Counted from the stretch's first letter, positions 43,831 through 52,903 are shown. The stretch: 64,000 nt of DNA from an uncultured Sulfitobacter sp. (GCA_947492925.1 CANLOQ010000002.1:434001-498000); one strand, 5' to 3'. Numbers and translations: made by a program. Notes: generated by a model not told the origin, from the sequence alone.

Positions 43831-45231
43831 TTATTCAATGCGGTAGGGCAGGGTGTCGCGGTGGTTCGGATCGACCACAAGATGCCGTTCCAAAGGCGGC
43901 ACCGCGCGTTGGTGGCAGGCTTTGCGTTCGCAGATACGGCAGGAAATGCCGATAGGTTCAAAGGCGCTGTCACGGTTGATGTCCATGCCATCGGCATAGA
44001 CAAGCTGATCGGCGTGGCGCATCTCGCATCCCAGTGCAATCGCAAAGCGGCGCACTGGCGCGCCAAACCGTCCTGCCGGTTTGGAGATGTCCCGCGCCAG
44101 ACTGATGTACCGCACCCCATCGGGTGTCTCTGCCAACTGGCGCAGAAACCGGCCCGGGGTCTCGAAGGCGCGATGGACATTCCACAGCGGGCAGGCACCA
44201 CCAAAGCGGGCAAACTGCAACCGGGTGGCGGAATGGCGTTTGGTGATTGTGCCAGCCTGATCGACGCGCACAAAAAAGAACGGCACGCCCTTGGCCCCGG
44301 GACGTTGCAATGTTGAAAGCCGGTGCGCCACCTGTTCGATCGACGCGCCAAACTGGCTCGAGAGCTGTTCGAGGTCGTGGCGACTGGCCTCGGCAGCCTC
44401 CAGAAACCGACTGTAGGGCATCAAGGCAGCACCAGCGAAGTAATTCGCAAGGCCGATTTTGGCGATGTCACGTGCGGCCTGCGTGGTAAAGCGGGCAAGA
44501 TCAAGAGTGGCATCCAAAAGTTTGTTTTGATTGGTCAACGCGACCTGCAGCAACAGCTGAAACGTCTGGCTTTCGGGGGCGGCACGCGTGGAAAGATGCA
44601 GGGTTTTCTGCGCCGGATCAAAGTGGCGCAGGACATCGGTGTCCTCGAATGAAACCTTGATATCCGCATTGCCAAGGGCTGCCACGGCGGCCACGCGCAT
44701 GTTGCGATACCCGCCTTCGCGGCCCGCAAAATGCTCTGCCGCGCGGTCGACGGCGTCAATGTAATTGTCGCAATAGTGAAAGAAATCGCGCACCTCTTCC
44801 CAGGGTGACGGGGCCGCCCGTGCGTCCTCGCGGCCGAGGGCTTCGTCCAGTGATGCAAGGCGCTCATGGGTTTGCCGGTAGCTCTGGTGCAGATCCAGAA
44901 AGGCCCGCGCCAGACCGGGTGCGTTTGACGCCGTCAGCCGGATGTCGGGCAGGGGGGGCATTTTGCCCTGAAACACAGGATCGGCCAGCGCTTCCCGCAT
45001 GTCACTGACAAGCCGCTCGCCGTCACCGGCGCTCAGTTCAGTGACATCCATGCCAAATTCAGACGCCAGCGCCAGCACAACCGTGGTCGACACGGGCCGG
45101 TTGTTGTTTTCCATCTGGTTGAGGTACGGCAGGGAAACACCAAGCTGCGTGGCGAAATCCTTTTGGGTGAGTTCAAGCTTGGTGCGCACTTCGCGCAGTT
45201 TGGCCCCGGCATAGAGTTTTTGTGCAGCCAT
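43831..45231 (-). CDS. pccR: PccR-type short-chain acyl-CoA regulator (XRE family)
   Basis: Regulator of 466 residues: N-terminal XRE HTH (residues 8-65, LRLTQKDFAT-like helix-turn-helix), a central IrrE-like/acyl-CoA sensing region and a C-terminal region with cysteines (SCRICERKACHQRA). It matches the ScfR/PccR family of R. sphaeroides, which senses propionyl-CoA and activates propionyl-CoA carboxylase genes. The pccB gene lies two genes away, and TTTGCAAA-type boxes sit at its own promoter and at pccB, supporting the assignment. Confidence 0.88.
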   Translation of the reverse strand: MAAQKLYAGAKLREVRTKLELTQKDFATQLGVSLPYLNQMENNNRPVSTTVVLALASEFGMDVTELSAGDGERLVSDMREALADPVFQGKMPPLPDIRLTASNAPGLARAFLDLHQSYRQTHERLASLDEALGREDARAAPSPWEEVRDFFHYCDNYIDAVDRAAEHFAGREGGYRNMRVAAVAALGNADIKVSFEDTDVLRHFDPAQKTLHLSTRAAPESQTFQLLLQVALTNQNKLLDATLDLARFTTQAARDIAKIGLANYFAGAALMPYSRFLEAAEASRHDLEQLSSQFGASIEQVAHRLSTLQRPGAKGVPFFFVRVDQAGTITKRHSATRLQFARFGGACPLWNVHRAFETPGRFLRQLAETPDGVRYISLARDISKPAGRFGAPVRRFAIALGCEMRHADQLVYADGMDINRDSAFEPIGISCRICERKACHQRAVPPLERHLVVDPNHRDTLPYRIE

Positions 45232-45241
45232 CTCAGCGCCC

Positions 45242-45282
45242 TTTGCAGATTTGTAATGTGGAGCAGCTTAACTTTGCAAATT
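45242..45282. promoter_or_regulatory. Candidate PccR boxes upstream of pccR
   Basis: TTTGCAGATTTG (45242-45253) and ACTTTGCAAATT (45271-45282) lie in the 50-nt gap between pccR and the efflux gene. They match the TTTGCAAA core reported for R. sphaeroides PccR and would allow autoregulation. The second copy overlaps the stop codon of the upstream efflux gene. Confidence 0.6.
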
Positions 45283-46514
45283 CAGGCCTGCAAGGCGAGA
45301 CTGCGTTCCCGGCGGATGACGAAAAGGATCGACACAACCCCGGCCAGGGCTGTGATCTGCATGATCAGGATGAGTGGATAAGCCCCTGTTTCAGGCGTCA
45401 AAAGCATGCCCGCAAGCACGGCAAGCCCCGATCCGCCGCCGATCATGATCGCACCGCCAAGGCCCGATGCCGTTCCCGCAAGGTGGGGCCGCACGGACAA
45501 CATGCCCGCGGTCGCGTTGGGAATGCACAGGCCGTTGCCCAGCCCGATCAGGGTCATCATGCCAAAGAATGTTTCGGCTGATCCGTACCCGGTCAGAAAA
45601 ATCAGCAGCGAAAGCGTGCCGCCAAGCGCGTTGGCAAGACATCCCCACAGCACCATCGAATTGACGCCAAAGCGCGTGGCGTAAAGGCCGGTAAGCCAGT
45701 TTCCGGTGAAATACCCCACCGCAGGCGCGCCAAAGTAGATGCCCAGCCAGAACGGATCGAGGCCAAAGACTTCGGACCCGACAAAAGGTGCGCCGCCGAG
45801 ATAGGCAAAGAATGCGCCCGAGCAGAAGGCCGCCGCCATCGCGTAACCCCAGAACCGGCGCGAACGCAGCAATTCGGGATATTCCTTGAACTGCCCCAGT
45901 ATCGTATTGCGCGAAGGCCTTGCTGTTTCGCCCATGTCCCAGAACACCAGCGCCAGAATGCCGCCCGCGATGGCAAACATAAGCCAGAAGGTCGCGCGCC
46001 AGTCCGCGATCTGCTCAATGCCACCTCCGACAGCGGGTGCGATCATCGGCACCAGCGCCATGCCCATCGTCACATAGCCGATCTTGGATGCGGCCTGATC
46101 CTGCGTATAAAGATCGCGCAGCACCGCCCGGCTTAGCACCATTGCCGATGCGATGACCGCCTGCATGATGCGAAACAGCAAAAAGACCGTCGCATTTGGT
46201 GCGTAGATGCAGCCCAGCGTGGCCAGCATGAAGCCGATCAGCCCGAACATCATGACGCGCCTGCGGCCAATGTTGTCAGAGATCGGACCGATGAAAAGCT
46301 GCATGATCGCGCTGCACAAAAGGTAGAGCGGCACGGACAGTTGCATCACGGCATAGCTGGTGCCGAAATAATCGGCCATTTGCGGCAGACTGGGCAGAAA
46401 GATGTTCATCACCAGCGCCGACAATCCCGCCAGCAGGATCAGGGTAAAGACATGCGGCGGGGTGCGACGGTCAAGAAAATGAATGACGGGCTGGGCGGGG
46501 GCGGATGTTTCCAT
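45282..46514 (-). CDS. Bcr/CflA-type MFS efflux transporter
   Basis: Twelve-helix major facilitator of 410 residues; Bcr/CflA proteins export bicyclomycin, chloramphenicol and similar compounds. The N-terminal first half has PLYLLCSAIMQLFIGPISDNIGRRRVM, with the MFS loop 2-3 motif (GPxSDxxGRR). It lies between pccR and pccB; the shared regulatory region with pccB is divergent. Whether it exports a propionate-related metabolite is unknown. Confidence 0.88.
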   Translation of the reverse strand: METSAPAQPVIHFLDRRTPPHVFTLILLAGLSALVMNIFLPSLPQMADYFGTSYAVMQLSVPLYLLCSAIMQLFIGPISDNIGRRRVMMFGLIGFMLATLGCIYAPNATVFLLFRIMQAVIASAMVLSRAVLRDLYTQDQAASKIGYVTMGMALVPMIAPAVGGGIEQIADWRATFWLMFAIAGGILALVFWDMGETARPSRNTILGQFKEYPELLRSRRFWGYAMAAAFCSGAFFAYLGGAPFVGSEVFGLDPFWLGIYFGAPAVGYFTGNWLTGLYATRFGVNSMVLWGCLANALGGTLSLLIFLTGYGSAETFFGMMTLIGLGNGLCIPNATAGMLSVRPHLAGTASGLGGAIMIGGGSGLAVLAGMLLTPETGAYPLILIMQITALAGVVSILFVIRRERSLALQA

Positions 46515-46564
46515 GCAAATGCAACTAAGTCGATGGCACCACCTTGTCTATGGGGACAGGTGAT

Positions 46565-46614
46565 ATTTGCGAATTTGCAGTTTGCAGCATCTTTGCTGCA
46601 AAAGATTTGCAAAT
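46565..46614. promoter_or_regulatory. Candidate PccR boxes in the bcr/pccB intergenic region
   Basis: Within 170 nt between the divergent efflux gene and pccB are TTTGCGAATTTGCAG (46565-46579), a 22-bp palindrome TTTGCAGCA-TCTT-TGCTGCAAA (46581-46602) and the 10-bp palindrome ATTTGCAAAT (46605-46614). The spacing resembles the TTTGCAAA-N4-TTTGCAAA PccR site of R. sphaeroides. Both flanking genes could be controlled from here. Confidence 0.65.
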
Positions 46615-46685
46615 ATGCAGATATCGCCTTTCCTCTGCATTCATGCTTTCGGTACTATTGCGCAACCATTCAGCAGGGGTAAACC

Positions 46686-48218
46686 ATGAAAGATATTCTT
46701 GAACAGTTGGACGAACGCCGACAGGCCGCACGTATGGGCGGCGGGCAGGGCCGGATTGACGCACAGCACGGGCGCGGCAAGCTGACAGCCCGCGAGCGTA
46801 TCGATCTTTTGCTCGACGAAGGATCTTTCGAAGAATTCGACATGTTCGTCACCCACCGTTGCACTGATTTTGGTATGGAAAAACAAAAGCCTGCCGGCGA
46901 CGGTGTGGTCACCGGCTGGGGCACCATCAACGGTCGTCTCGTCTATGTCTTTTCGCAGGATTTCACGGTGCTGGGCGGGTCGGTCTCGGCAACCCACGCC
47001 AAGAAGATTTGCAAGATCATGGACATGGCCGTGCAAAACGGTGCACCGGTGATCGGCATTAACGATTCAGGCGGCGCGCGTATTCAGGAAGGCGTGGATT
47101 CGCTCGCCGGATACGGTGACATCTTCCAGCGCAACATCGAAGCCTCTGGCGTGATCCCGCAGATCAGCGTGATCATGGGGCCCTGCGCGGGTGGTGCGGT
47201 CTATTCCCCTGCGATGACCGACTTTATTTTCATGGTCAAAGACAGCTCTTACATGTTCGTGACCGGGCCTGAGGTGGTCAAAACCGTCACTAACGAAGAA
47301 GTTTCGGCAGAAGAACTGGGCGGAGCCAGCACGCATACCAAGAAATCATCCGTGGCAGATGCGGCCTTTGAAAATGACGTGGAGGCATTGGCCGAGGTAC
47401 GCCGGCTGGTTGATTTCCTGCCGTCCAACAACCGCGAAATGCCGCCCGTGCGCCCATTCTTTGATGAGCCTGACCGCATTGAGCCATCGCTTGATACACT
47501 CGTGCCGGAAAACGCGAACACGCCATACGATATGAAGGAACTCATCGTCAAACTGGCGGATGAGGGCGATTTTTACGAAATTCAGGAGGATTTCGCGAAG
47601 AACGTCATCATCGGCTTCATGCGCATCGAAGGGCGCACGGTCGGTGTGGTCGCGAACCAGCCGATGGTCTTGGCGGGCGTTCTGGACATCGACAGCAGCC
47701 GCAAGGCGGCGCGCTTTGTGCGGTTCTGTGATGCGTTCGAGATCCCGATCCTGACACTGGTGGACGTGCCCGGCTTCCTGCCCGGGACCACACAGGAATA
47801 CGGTGGCGTGATCAAACACGGCGCAAAATTGCTTTTTGCCTATGGCGAGGCGACGGTGCCGATGGTCACAGTGGCCACGCGAAAAACCTACGGCGGGGCG
47901 TACGTGGTGATGGCGTCCAAGCATCTTCAGGCGGATTTCAACTATGCCTGGCCCACGGCGGAAGTGGCCGTGATGGGGGCCAAAGGCGCGGTTGAGATCA
48001 TCCACCGCGCGGACAGGGGCGACGCGGACAAGATCGCGGCCCACACGGCGGAATACGAGGACCGCTTTGCCAACCCCTTTGTCGCGGCAGAGCGCGGTTT
48101 CATCGACGAGGTGATCCAGCCGCGCACGACGCGTAAACGCATCGCGCGGGCCTTTGCGTCGCTGCGGAACAAGAAGAAGAGCATGCCTTGGAAGAAGCAC
48201 GATAATATTCCGTTGTGA
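46686..48218 (+). CDS. pccB: Propionyl-CoA carboxylase beta subunit
   Basis: Carboxyltransferase subunit (510 residues) that transfers the carboxyl group from biotin to propionyl-CoA, giving (S)-methylmalonyl-CoA. Acyl-CoA carboxyltransferase domains in two halves: [19 protein letters not shown] and [19 protein letters not shown] in the first; [16 protein letters not shown] and [15 protein letters not shown] in the second. It pairs with pccA 2.6 kb downstream. The palindromic boxes at its promoter suggest PccR control. Confidence 0.96.
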   Translation: MKDILEQLDERRQAARMGGGQGRIDAQHGRGKLTARERIDLLLDEGSFEEFDMFVTHRCTDFGMEKQKPAGDGVVTGWGTINGRLVYVFSQDFTVLGGSVSATHAKKICKIMDMAVQNGAPVIGINDSGGARIQEGVDSLAGYGDIFQRNIEASGVIPQISVIMGPCAGGAVYSPAMTDFIFMVKDSSYMFVTGPEVVKTVTNEEVSAEELGGASTHTKKSSVADAAFENDVEALAEVRRLVDFLPSNNREMPPVRPFFDEPDRIEPSLDTLVPENANTPYDMKELIVKLADEGDFYEIQEDFAKNVIIGFMRIEGRTVGVVANQPMVLAGVLDIDSSRKAARFVRFCDAFEIPILTLVDVPGFLPGTTQEYGGVIKHGAKLLFAYGEATVPMVTVATRKTYGGAYVVMASKHLQADFNYAWPTAEVAVMGAKGAVEIIHRADRGDADKIAAHTAEYEDRFANPFVAAERGFIDEVIQPRTTRKRIARAFASLRNKKKSMPWKKHDNIPL

Positions 48219-48284
48219 GTTGAGCGATGTGTGACGTTCCAGTCCTTTTGTCCGGTAAAGTGGACGTACCGTCCACTGCGCATG

Positions 48285-48303
48285 GGCGGGCAATATGCCC
48301 GCC
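48285..48303 (+). terminator. Hairpin downstream of pccB
   Basis: GGCGGGCA-ATA-TGCCCGCC perfect stem-loop, 67 nt past pccB and 51 nt before the next gene. It is followed by TTACGG, with no strong T-run, so it may be weak termination or mRNA stabilisation. Confidence 0.45.
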
Positions 48304-48353
48304 TTACGGAACCTGCGCGTGTGCTGCGCAGTTCCTGTGCAAAGGAGACCCTC

Positions 48354-48617
48354 ATGACCAAGGACCACGGACCGTCAATCAAGGACGACGAACCATACGA
48401 AGCCCTGCGCGAGGATGGCGCGTCCAAGCAAAAGGCCGCCGCGATTGCCAATGCACAGGCCAGCGACACGCAGAACCCTTCGAAAAAAGGTGGGCAACAA
48501 CCGCCATACGAGGAGTGGACCAAGGACGCGCTTTACGAGCGCGCGCAGGAACTGGACATCGACGGGCGCTCGGACATGGACAAGGACGCGCTGATCAAGG
48601 CATTGCGCAACAACTGA
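48354..48617 (+). CDS. Rho-N-like/SAP-type small protein
   Basis: Protein of 87 residues. The N-terminal half is low-complexity and charged (SKQKAAAIANAQASDTQNPS); the C-terminal half (EEWTKDALYERAQELDIDGRSDMDKDALIKALRN) matches the Rho termination factor N-terminal/SAP-like helical motif seen in stress-associated plasmid and chromosome proteins. AAAGGAG precedes the ATG. Nucleic-acid binding is plausible. It lies in the pccB-pccA gap. Confidence 0.8.
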   Translation: MTKDHGPSIKDDEPYEALREDGASKQKAAAIANAQASDTQNPSKKGGQQPPYEEWTKDALYERAQELDIDGRSDMDKDALIKALRNN

Positions 48618-48648
48618 CGCGCGCGACCTTCGGCAGGGGGGTGTTGCA

Positions 48649-49044
48649 GTGACGCTTTGGAAAAACCAATCCTTCACCATCTCCCATGCTGACGATGGCA
48701 AGTTCGAAGGCGCGGGCCTGCGCCCCTTCTTCGAATACCGCGATCTTGGCATCAAGGATGCGACGCAAGCCCGCTATGGTGCCCACGTCATCCGTGCCGT
48801 GCCCGGAATGGAGAGCCCCGGCACGTGGCATTCCCATGACCTCGATTTCCAGATGGTCTATGTCACTCAAGGCTGGGTGGTTTTTGAATATGAAGGCGAG
48901 GGTGAACACCTGCTGCGCGCCGGTTCCTGCGTGCTTCAGCCTCCCGGTATCAAACACCGCGAGGTGCGCCACTCCGATGATATGGAGCTGATCGAAATCA
49001 TCTCGCCCGCTGATTTCACAACGCAAGAGGAAGACGCGCCGTGA
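48649..49044 (+). CDS. Cupin-domain protein
   Basis: Small beta-barrel (131 residues) with the cupin metal-site pattern: TWHSHDLDFQMVYVTQGWVVFE, then CVLQPPGIKHREV. The GTG start sits after a G-rich stretch. Metal-dependent dioxygenase, isomerase or sensor roles are all possible. Its stop overlaps the GTG start of the DUF6497 gene by 4 nt, so they are co-translated. Confidence 0.82.
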   Translation: MTLWKNQSFTISHADDGKFEGAGLRPFFEYRDLGIKDATQARYGAHVIRAVPGMESPGTWHSHDLDFQMVYVTQGWVVFEYEGEGEHLLRAGSCVLQPPGIKHREVRHSDDMELIEIISPADFTTQEEDAP

Positions 49045-49421
49045 AAGCAGTTCTTGCTTCCTTGTTGCTGGCCGCCGGTCCTGCCGCCGCGCTTGACGTC
49101 CCCTCGGGCCAGACAGTCACCCTCCAAGAGGTGCTGGTCGATACCGTCGGGTCCGAAACATGGATCAGGTTCCGTTTCGTGGTGCCACAGATCGGGGATG
49201 AAAATGCGGGTGCCGATTACGACACACACGCTGCCGACATGGACCATCTGTGCGCTGAACTGGCGCTGCCGTATCTGCGGGAATATGCGCTGACTGGGGA
49301 CGTCATTGTCATCTCTATGGCGGATCAGGTGTCTGAATTCGGGGTCGCGGACCCGGAAATAACACAGTATTTCGAGGCGTATCGCCCTGTGGATAACACC
49401 TGCATGTGGGAGGGATTGTAA
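49041..49421 (+). CDS. DUF6497-type exported protein
   Basis: Protein of 126 residues with a signal peptide (AVLASLLLAAGPAAALD, cleavage near residue 18), predicted periplasmic. Motifs WIRFRFVVPQIGD, ADMDHLCAELALPYL and the terminal DNTCMWEGL are recurrent in Roseobacter homologues, sometimes mis-annotated as acetolactate synthase. Two cysteines may form a disulphide. Translationally coupled to the cupin gene. Confidence 0.78.
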   Translation: MKAVLASLLLAAGPAAALDVPSGQTVTLQEVLVDTVGSETWIRFRFVVPQIGDENAGADYDTHAADMDHLCAELALPYLREYALTGDVIVISMADQVSEFGVADPEITQYFEAYRPVDNTCMWEGL

Positions 49422-49635
49422 TGCTACCACAACATCTTGCGACCCACTTCTCATGTGGACGGTCTATTGAGGCTTCGCGGTCACAAACCCGCCGATTGAC
49501 GTGGCCACCATATGTTTTTTCGATTGAGTGCTCTATGTTGCGTGCAAGGAATACCCAAGTATCCCTTACCTCAGTAACGGGGCGCATGAGGCAGTATCAG
49601 ACTGTGCGTCCCACCCACATAGACAGGAGACTTAG

Positions 49636-49782
49636 ATGTCAAAGAGCATCAAATTCCTGGCAGCCATCGGCTTTATCGCCGCTGTTTCTGCCTGCACATC
49701 CGGCCAGACCGAAGAAGAGTTTGTCGTGGTTGAGCCCGAGCCCATCTCGGTCGAGCCTACGTACACCGGCAAGTACAAGTAA
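49636..49782 (+). CDS. Small lipoprotein
   Basis: Protein of 48 residues, MSKSIKFLAAIGFIAAVSAC, with a lipobox VSAC (Cys at 20), then a short acidic tail rich in Glu/Val (EEEFVVVEPEPISVEP) and ending TGKYK. AGGAGA precedes the ATG. It is monocistronic-looking, with a hairpin after the stop (about 49790-49815, GGGGCAGGCG...CGCCTGTCCC). Small lipoproteins of this kind recur in Roseobacters; role unknown. Confidence 0.8.
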   Translation: MSKSIKFLAAIGFIAAVSACTSGQTEEEFVVVEPEPISVEPTYTGKYK

Positions 49783-49860
49783 GCTTGTTTCGGGGCAGGC
49801 GTCCGCGCCTGTCCCGTTCTCTCGCCCGCGCCAGCGGCCCCATTTCAGGAGGGCCGTGTG

Positions 49861-50229
49861 ATGCCAGCCTATATGCTGAAACACCGCGGGTTTCCGGGCC
49901 GTCTGCCCGGTACTGATTTCCAATTCACCATCCGCCGCCCCAATCCCAAGGGCGTGACCCCGATCACCCGGCGCGAGCGGCGCTCGGACCGGCGTCCGGC
50001 TGACCGGCGTGCCGATGCCGCCTTTATGAAGGCCCTCTGGGAACAATTCGGCGACCAACCGTTTGAGCGGGGCAATCTGGACGCGGGCCGTCTGTCGTGG
50101 CTTTTCGGGCGCGAGGTGCTGCCAGCGACGGATCCTTTCGATCCCGCGCATTACGAATCCCTGCTGATCATTAATGAGCCCGCCGCCCGCGCTGCCTTTC
50201 CCGAAAGCTTTGACGAAGGGTCGGCGTGA
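49861..50229 (+). CDS. Hypothetical soluble protein
   Basis: Protein of 122 residues, MPAYMLKHRGFPGRLPGTDF..., basic in the N-terminal half (RRERRSDRRPADRRADA) and acidic/aromatic at the C-terminus. No family recognised. A GTG one codon upstream is an alternative start. It lies between the small lipoprotein and another lipoprotein, in the region separating pccB and pccA. Confidence 0.6.
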   Translation: MPAYMLKHRGFPGRLPGTDFQFTIRRPNPKGVTPITRRERRSDRRPADRRADAAFMKALWEQFGDQPFERGNLDAGRLSWLFGREVLPATDPFDPAHYESLLIINEPAARAAFPESFDEGSA

Positions 50230-50542
50230 TCGTGCCTGTGGTCTTCCCATATCAGCGACAGCCAGCCGATTTTGCGCGCCGGGTCACGGAACCCTTGGTT
50301 GTATCCGGCAAAGGCGCAAAGGTTGTGGATACAAAATGCGCCTCCCTCGCGGGGTCGCTTTTCGTACACCTAAACCATACCCCTTCCCCTCAGGGGCAGC
50401 AGGACGCCCAAGATGTTCTGCTGCCCTCTTTTTCTGACAGTTTCGCGGCAGGGGGGCGGGCGATGGTGCCAGCACCCGGCGCGGAACGATGTCACCCATT
50501 GCGCGTTGTGTGCTCAGATCAGAGCAGACAAGGAACAGCAAA
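50230..50542. other. 313-nt non-coding gap with inverted repeat and terminator
   Basis: No persuasive coding frame. It contains an inverted repeat TTGTATCC/GGATACAA (50299-50306, 50327-50334; 20-nt loop) and an intrinsic terminator GGGCAGCAG...CTGCTGCCC (50394-50402, 50418-50426) followed by TCTTTTTC. A small RNA of about 100-140 nt ending at 50435, or the 3' UTR of the gene before, would fit. Confidence 0.5.
50394..50435 (+). terminator. Intrinsic terminator
   Basis: Nine-bp perfect stem (GGGCAGCAG/CTGCTGCCC) with a 15-nt loop, followed by TCTTTTTCTG. It ends transcription coming from the 49861-50229 gene or from a small RNA in the gap. Confidence 0.8.
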
Positions 50543-50749
50543 ATGTCCATTAAATCACTCTCACTCGCGGCCGTCCTGTGCGCAGGGCTTGCCGCCTGCG
50601 GTGATACCATCGCCGAACAGAGCCTTGGCGGCGCTGCCGTCGGCGCGGGGGCCGCAGCGGTCACCAGCGGCAGCCTTTTGCAAGGGGCGGCCATCGGGGC
50701 GGCGGGCAACGTCGCCTACTGCCAGCTTAACCCCGGCAAATGTAACTAA
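50543..50749 (+). CDS. Small glycine-zipper-like lipoprotein
   Basis: Protein of 68 residues, MSIKSLSLAAVLCAGLAACG, with lipobox LAAC (Cys at 19), followed by a Gly/Ala-rich segment (GGAAVGAGAAAVTSGSLLQGAAIGAAG) typical of glycine-zipper outer-membrane lipoproteins. Two cysteines sit at the C-terminus (YCQLNPGKCN). AAGGAACAG precedes the ATG. A strong terminator lies before pccA. Confidence 0.82.
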   Translation: MSIKSLSLAAVLCAGLAACGDTIAEQSLGGAAVGAGAAAVTSGSLLQGAAIGAAGNVAYCQLNPGKCN

Positions 50750-50794
50750 ACTTTCACCTGCGCCGCGCCCCGCGCGCCGCACCCGCATTGATGA

Positions 50795-50826
50795 CCCCGC
50801 ACAGCGCCCGCTGTTGCGGGGTTTTT
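50795..50826 (+). terminator. Intrinsic terminator upstream of pccA
   Basis: CCCCGCACAGCG-CC-CGCTGTTGCGGGG with one mismatch, followed by TTTTT. It insulates pccA from the lipoprotein gene, so pccA probably has its own promoter downstream of this or reads through. Confidence 0.85.
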
Positions 50827-50857
50827 CCGTTTATCCCAAGTCCAAGAAGGATACCCC

Positions 50858-52903
50858 ATGTTCAAGAAAATCCTGATCGCCAACCGTGGTGAGATTGCCT
50901 GCCGCGTGATCAAGACCGCCCGCAAGATGGGGCTGACGTCCGTTGCAATCTATTCCGACGCCGACGCGCAGGCGCTGCACGTCCAGATGGCGGACGAGGC
51001 CATCCACATCGGCCCGCCACCCGCCAACCAGTCCTATATCGTCATTGACAAGGTAATGGCCGCGATCAAGGAAAGCGGGGCCGAAGCGGTGCATCCCGGT
51101 TACGGTTTCCTGTCTGAAAACAGCAAGTTCGCCGAGGCGCTGGACGCCGCTGGCGTCGCCTTTGTCGGCCCACCCGTCGGCGCGATTGAGAAGATGGGGG
51201 ACAAGATCACCTCGAAGAAAATCGCGCAGGAGGCCGGTGTCTCCACCGTGCCCGGCTATATGGGCCTGATCGAGGACGCGGACGAGGCGGTCAAAATCTC
51301 GAACGAGATCGGCTATCCCGTCATGCTCAAGGCCTCTGCGGGCGGCGGCGGCAAGGGCATGCGCATCGCGTGGAACGACGATGAGGCGCGCGAGGGTTTC
51401 CAGTCTTCCAAGAACGAGGCCGCCAACAGCTTTGGCGACGACCGTATCTTTATCGAAAAATTCGTGACCCAGCCGCGCCACATCGAAATTCAGGTGCTCT
51501 GCGACGCGCACGGCAACGGCATCTATCTGGGCGAACGCGAATGTTCGATCCAGCGCCGCAATCAAAAGGTGGTCGAAGAGGCCCCAAGCCCCTTCTTGGA
51601 CGAAAAGACCCGCAAGGCGATGGGTGAACAGGCCGTCGCCCTTGCGCAGGCCGTGGGCTACACCAGCGCGGGCACAGTTGAATTCATCGTGGACGGGGAC
51701 AAGAATTTCTACTTCCTTGAGATGAACACACGCCTGCAGGTGGAACACCCCGTCACCGAACTGATCACTGGCGTGGACCTCGTGGAACAGATGATCCGCG
51801 TGGCCAACGGCGAAAAGCTGTCTATCACGCAGGACGATGTCACGCTTACCGGCTGGTCCATCGAAAACCGGCTCTACGCCGAGGACCCCTACCGCGGGTT
51901 CCTTCCGTCGATTGGCCGTCTGACCCGCTACCGCCCGCCGCAAGAGGTCGCCGCTGGCCCGCTTTCCGACAATGGCAAATGGGCCGACGATGCGCCCACC
52001 GGCGTCATGGCCGTGCGCAACGATACCGGCGTCTACGAGGGCGGCGAGATCAGCATGTATTACGACCCGATGATCGCCAAGCTGTGCACATGGGCGCCCA
52101 CCCGCGCCGAAGCGATTGAGCAGATGCGCGTGGCGCTGGACAGCTTTGAGGTCGAAGGGATTGGCCACAACCTGCCGTTCCTCTCGGCGGTGATGGACCA
52201 CCCGATCTTTATCGACGGCAGCATGACCACCGCCTTTATCGAGGAACAATATCCCGACGGATTTGAGGGGGTGGAGCTGGCCGAGGACGAGCTGCGCCGC
52301 ATCGCCGCCGCCACCGCCGCCATGCACCGGGTGGCCGAAATCCGCCGCGCGCGGGTGTCGGGCCGGATGGACAACCACGAGCGGAAGGTCGGTGCCGACT
52401 GGAACGTCGCTGTGCAGGGCCATTCCTTTGATGTGGTGATCAAGGCCGATCAGGCCGGGGCGACCGTGAAGTTTGACGACGACAAGGAATTGCGCGTCGC
52501 GGGCGACTGGACACCGGGCGATCAGCTGGCCGAGATGATCGTGGCCGACGCGCCATTGGTGATGAAGGTTGGCAAAATTTCGGGCGGTTTCCGCATTCGC
52601 ACCCGTGGTGCGGATCTCAAAGTGCACGTGCGCACCCCGCGACAGGCTGAGCTTGCCCGGACGATGCCGGAAAAGGTGGCCCCAGATACGTCCAAGATGC
52701 TGCTGTGCCCGATGCCCGGCCTGATCGTCAAACTGGACGTGGCGGTGGGCGATGAAGTGCAGGAAGGGCAGGCGCTTTGCACGATTGAGGCGATGAAGAT
52801 GGAGAACATTCTGCGCGCCGAGAAGAAAGGCATCGTCAGCAAGGTAAACGCGGGCGCGGGCGACAGTCTGGCCGTTGATGATGTGATCATGGAGTTCGAA
52901 TAA
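50858..52903 (+). CDS. pccA: Propionyl-CoA carboxylase alpha subunit (biotin carboxylase + BCCP)
   Basis: Biotin carboxylase with fused biotin carrier domain, 681 residues, as in other alphaproteobacterial PCC alpha chains. ATP-grasp motifs: MLKASAGGGGKGMRIAW, then EMNTRLQVEHPVTE. The biotin attachment site EAMKMEN is about 36 residues from the C-terminus, inside a lipoyl/biotinyl domain starting near 605. Partner PccB is encoded 2.6 kb upstream on the same strand. It makes methylmalonyl-CoA for the mutase encoded downstream. Confidence 0.96.
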   Translation: MFKKILIANRGEIACRVIKTARKMGLTSVAIYSDADAQALHVQMADEAIHIGPPPANQSYIVIDKVMAAIKESGAEAVHPGYGFLSENSKFAEALDAAGVAFVGPPVGAIEKMGDKITSKKIAQEAGVSTVPGYMGLIEDADEAVKISNEIGYPVMLKASAGGGGKGMRIAWNDDEAREGFQSSKNEAANSFGDDRIFIEKFVTQPRHIEIQVLCDAHGNGIYLGERECSIQRRNQKVVEEAPSPFLDEKTRKAMGEQAVALAQAVGYTSAGTVEFIVDGDKNFYFLEMNTRLQVEHPVTELITGVDLVEQMIRVANGEKLSITQDDVTLTGWSIENRLYAEDPYRGFLPSIGRLTRYRPPQEVAAGPLSDNGKWADDAPTGVMAVRNDTGVYEGGEISMYYDPMIAKLCTWAPTRAEAIEQMRVALDSFEVEGIGHNLPFLSAVMDHPIFIDGSMTTAFIEEQYPDGFEGVELAEDELRRIAAATAAMHRVAEIRRARVSGRMDNHERKVGADWNVAVQGHSFDVVIKADQAGATVKFDDDKELRVAGDWTPGDQLAEMIVADAPLVMKVGKISGGFRIRTRGADLKVHVRTPRQAELARTMPEKVAPDTSKMLLCPMPGLIVKLDVAVGDEVQEGQALCTIEAMKMENILRAEKKGIVSKVNAGAGDSLAVDDVIMEFE

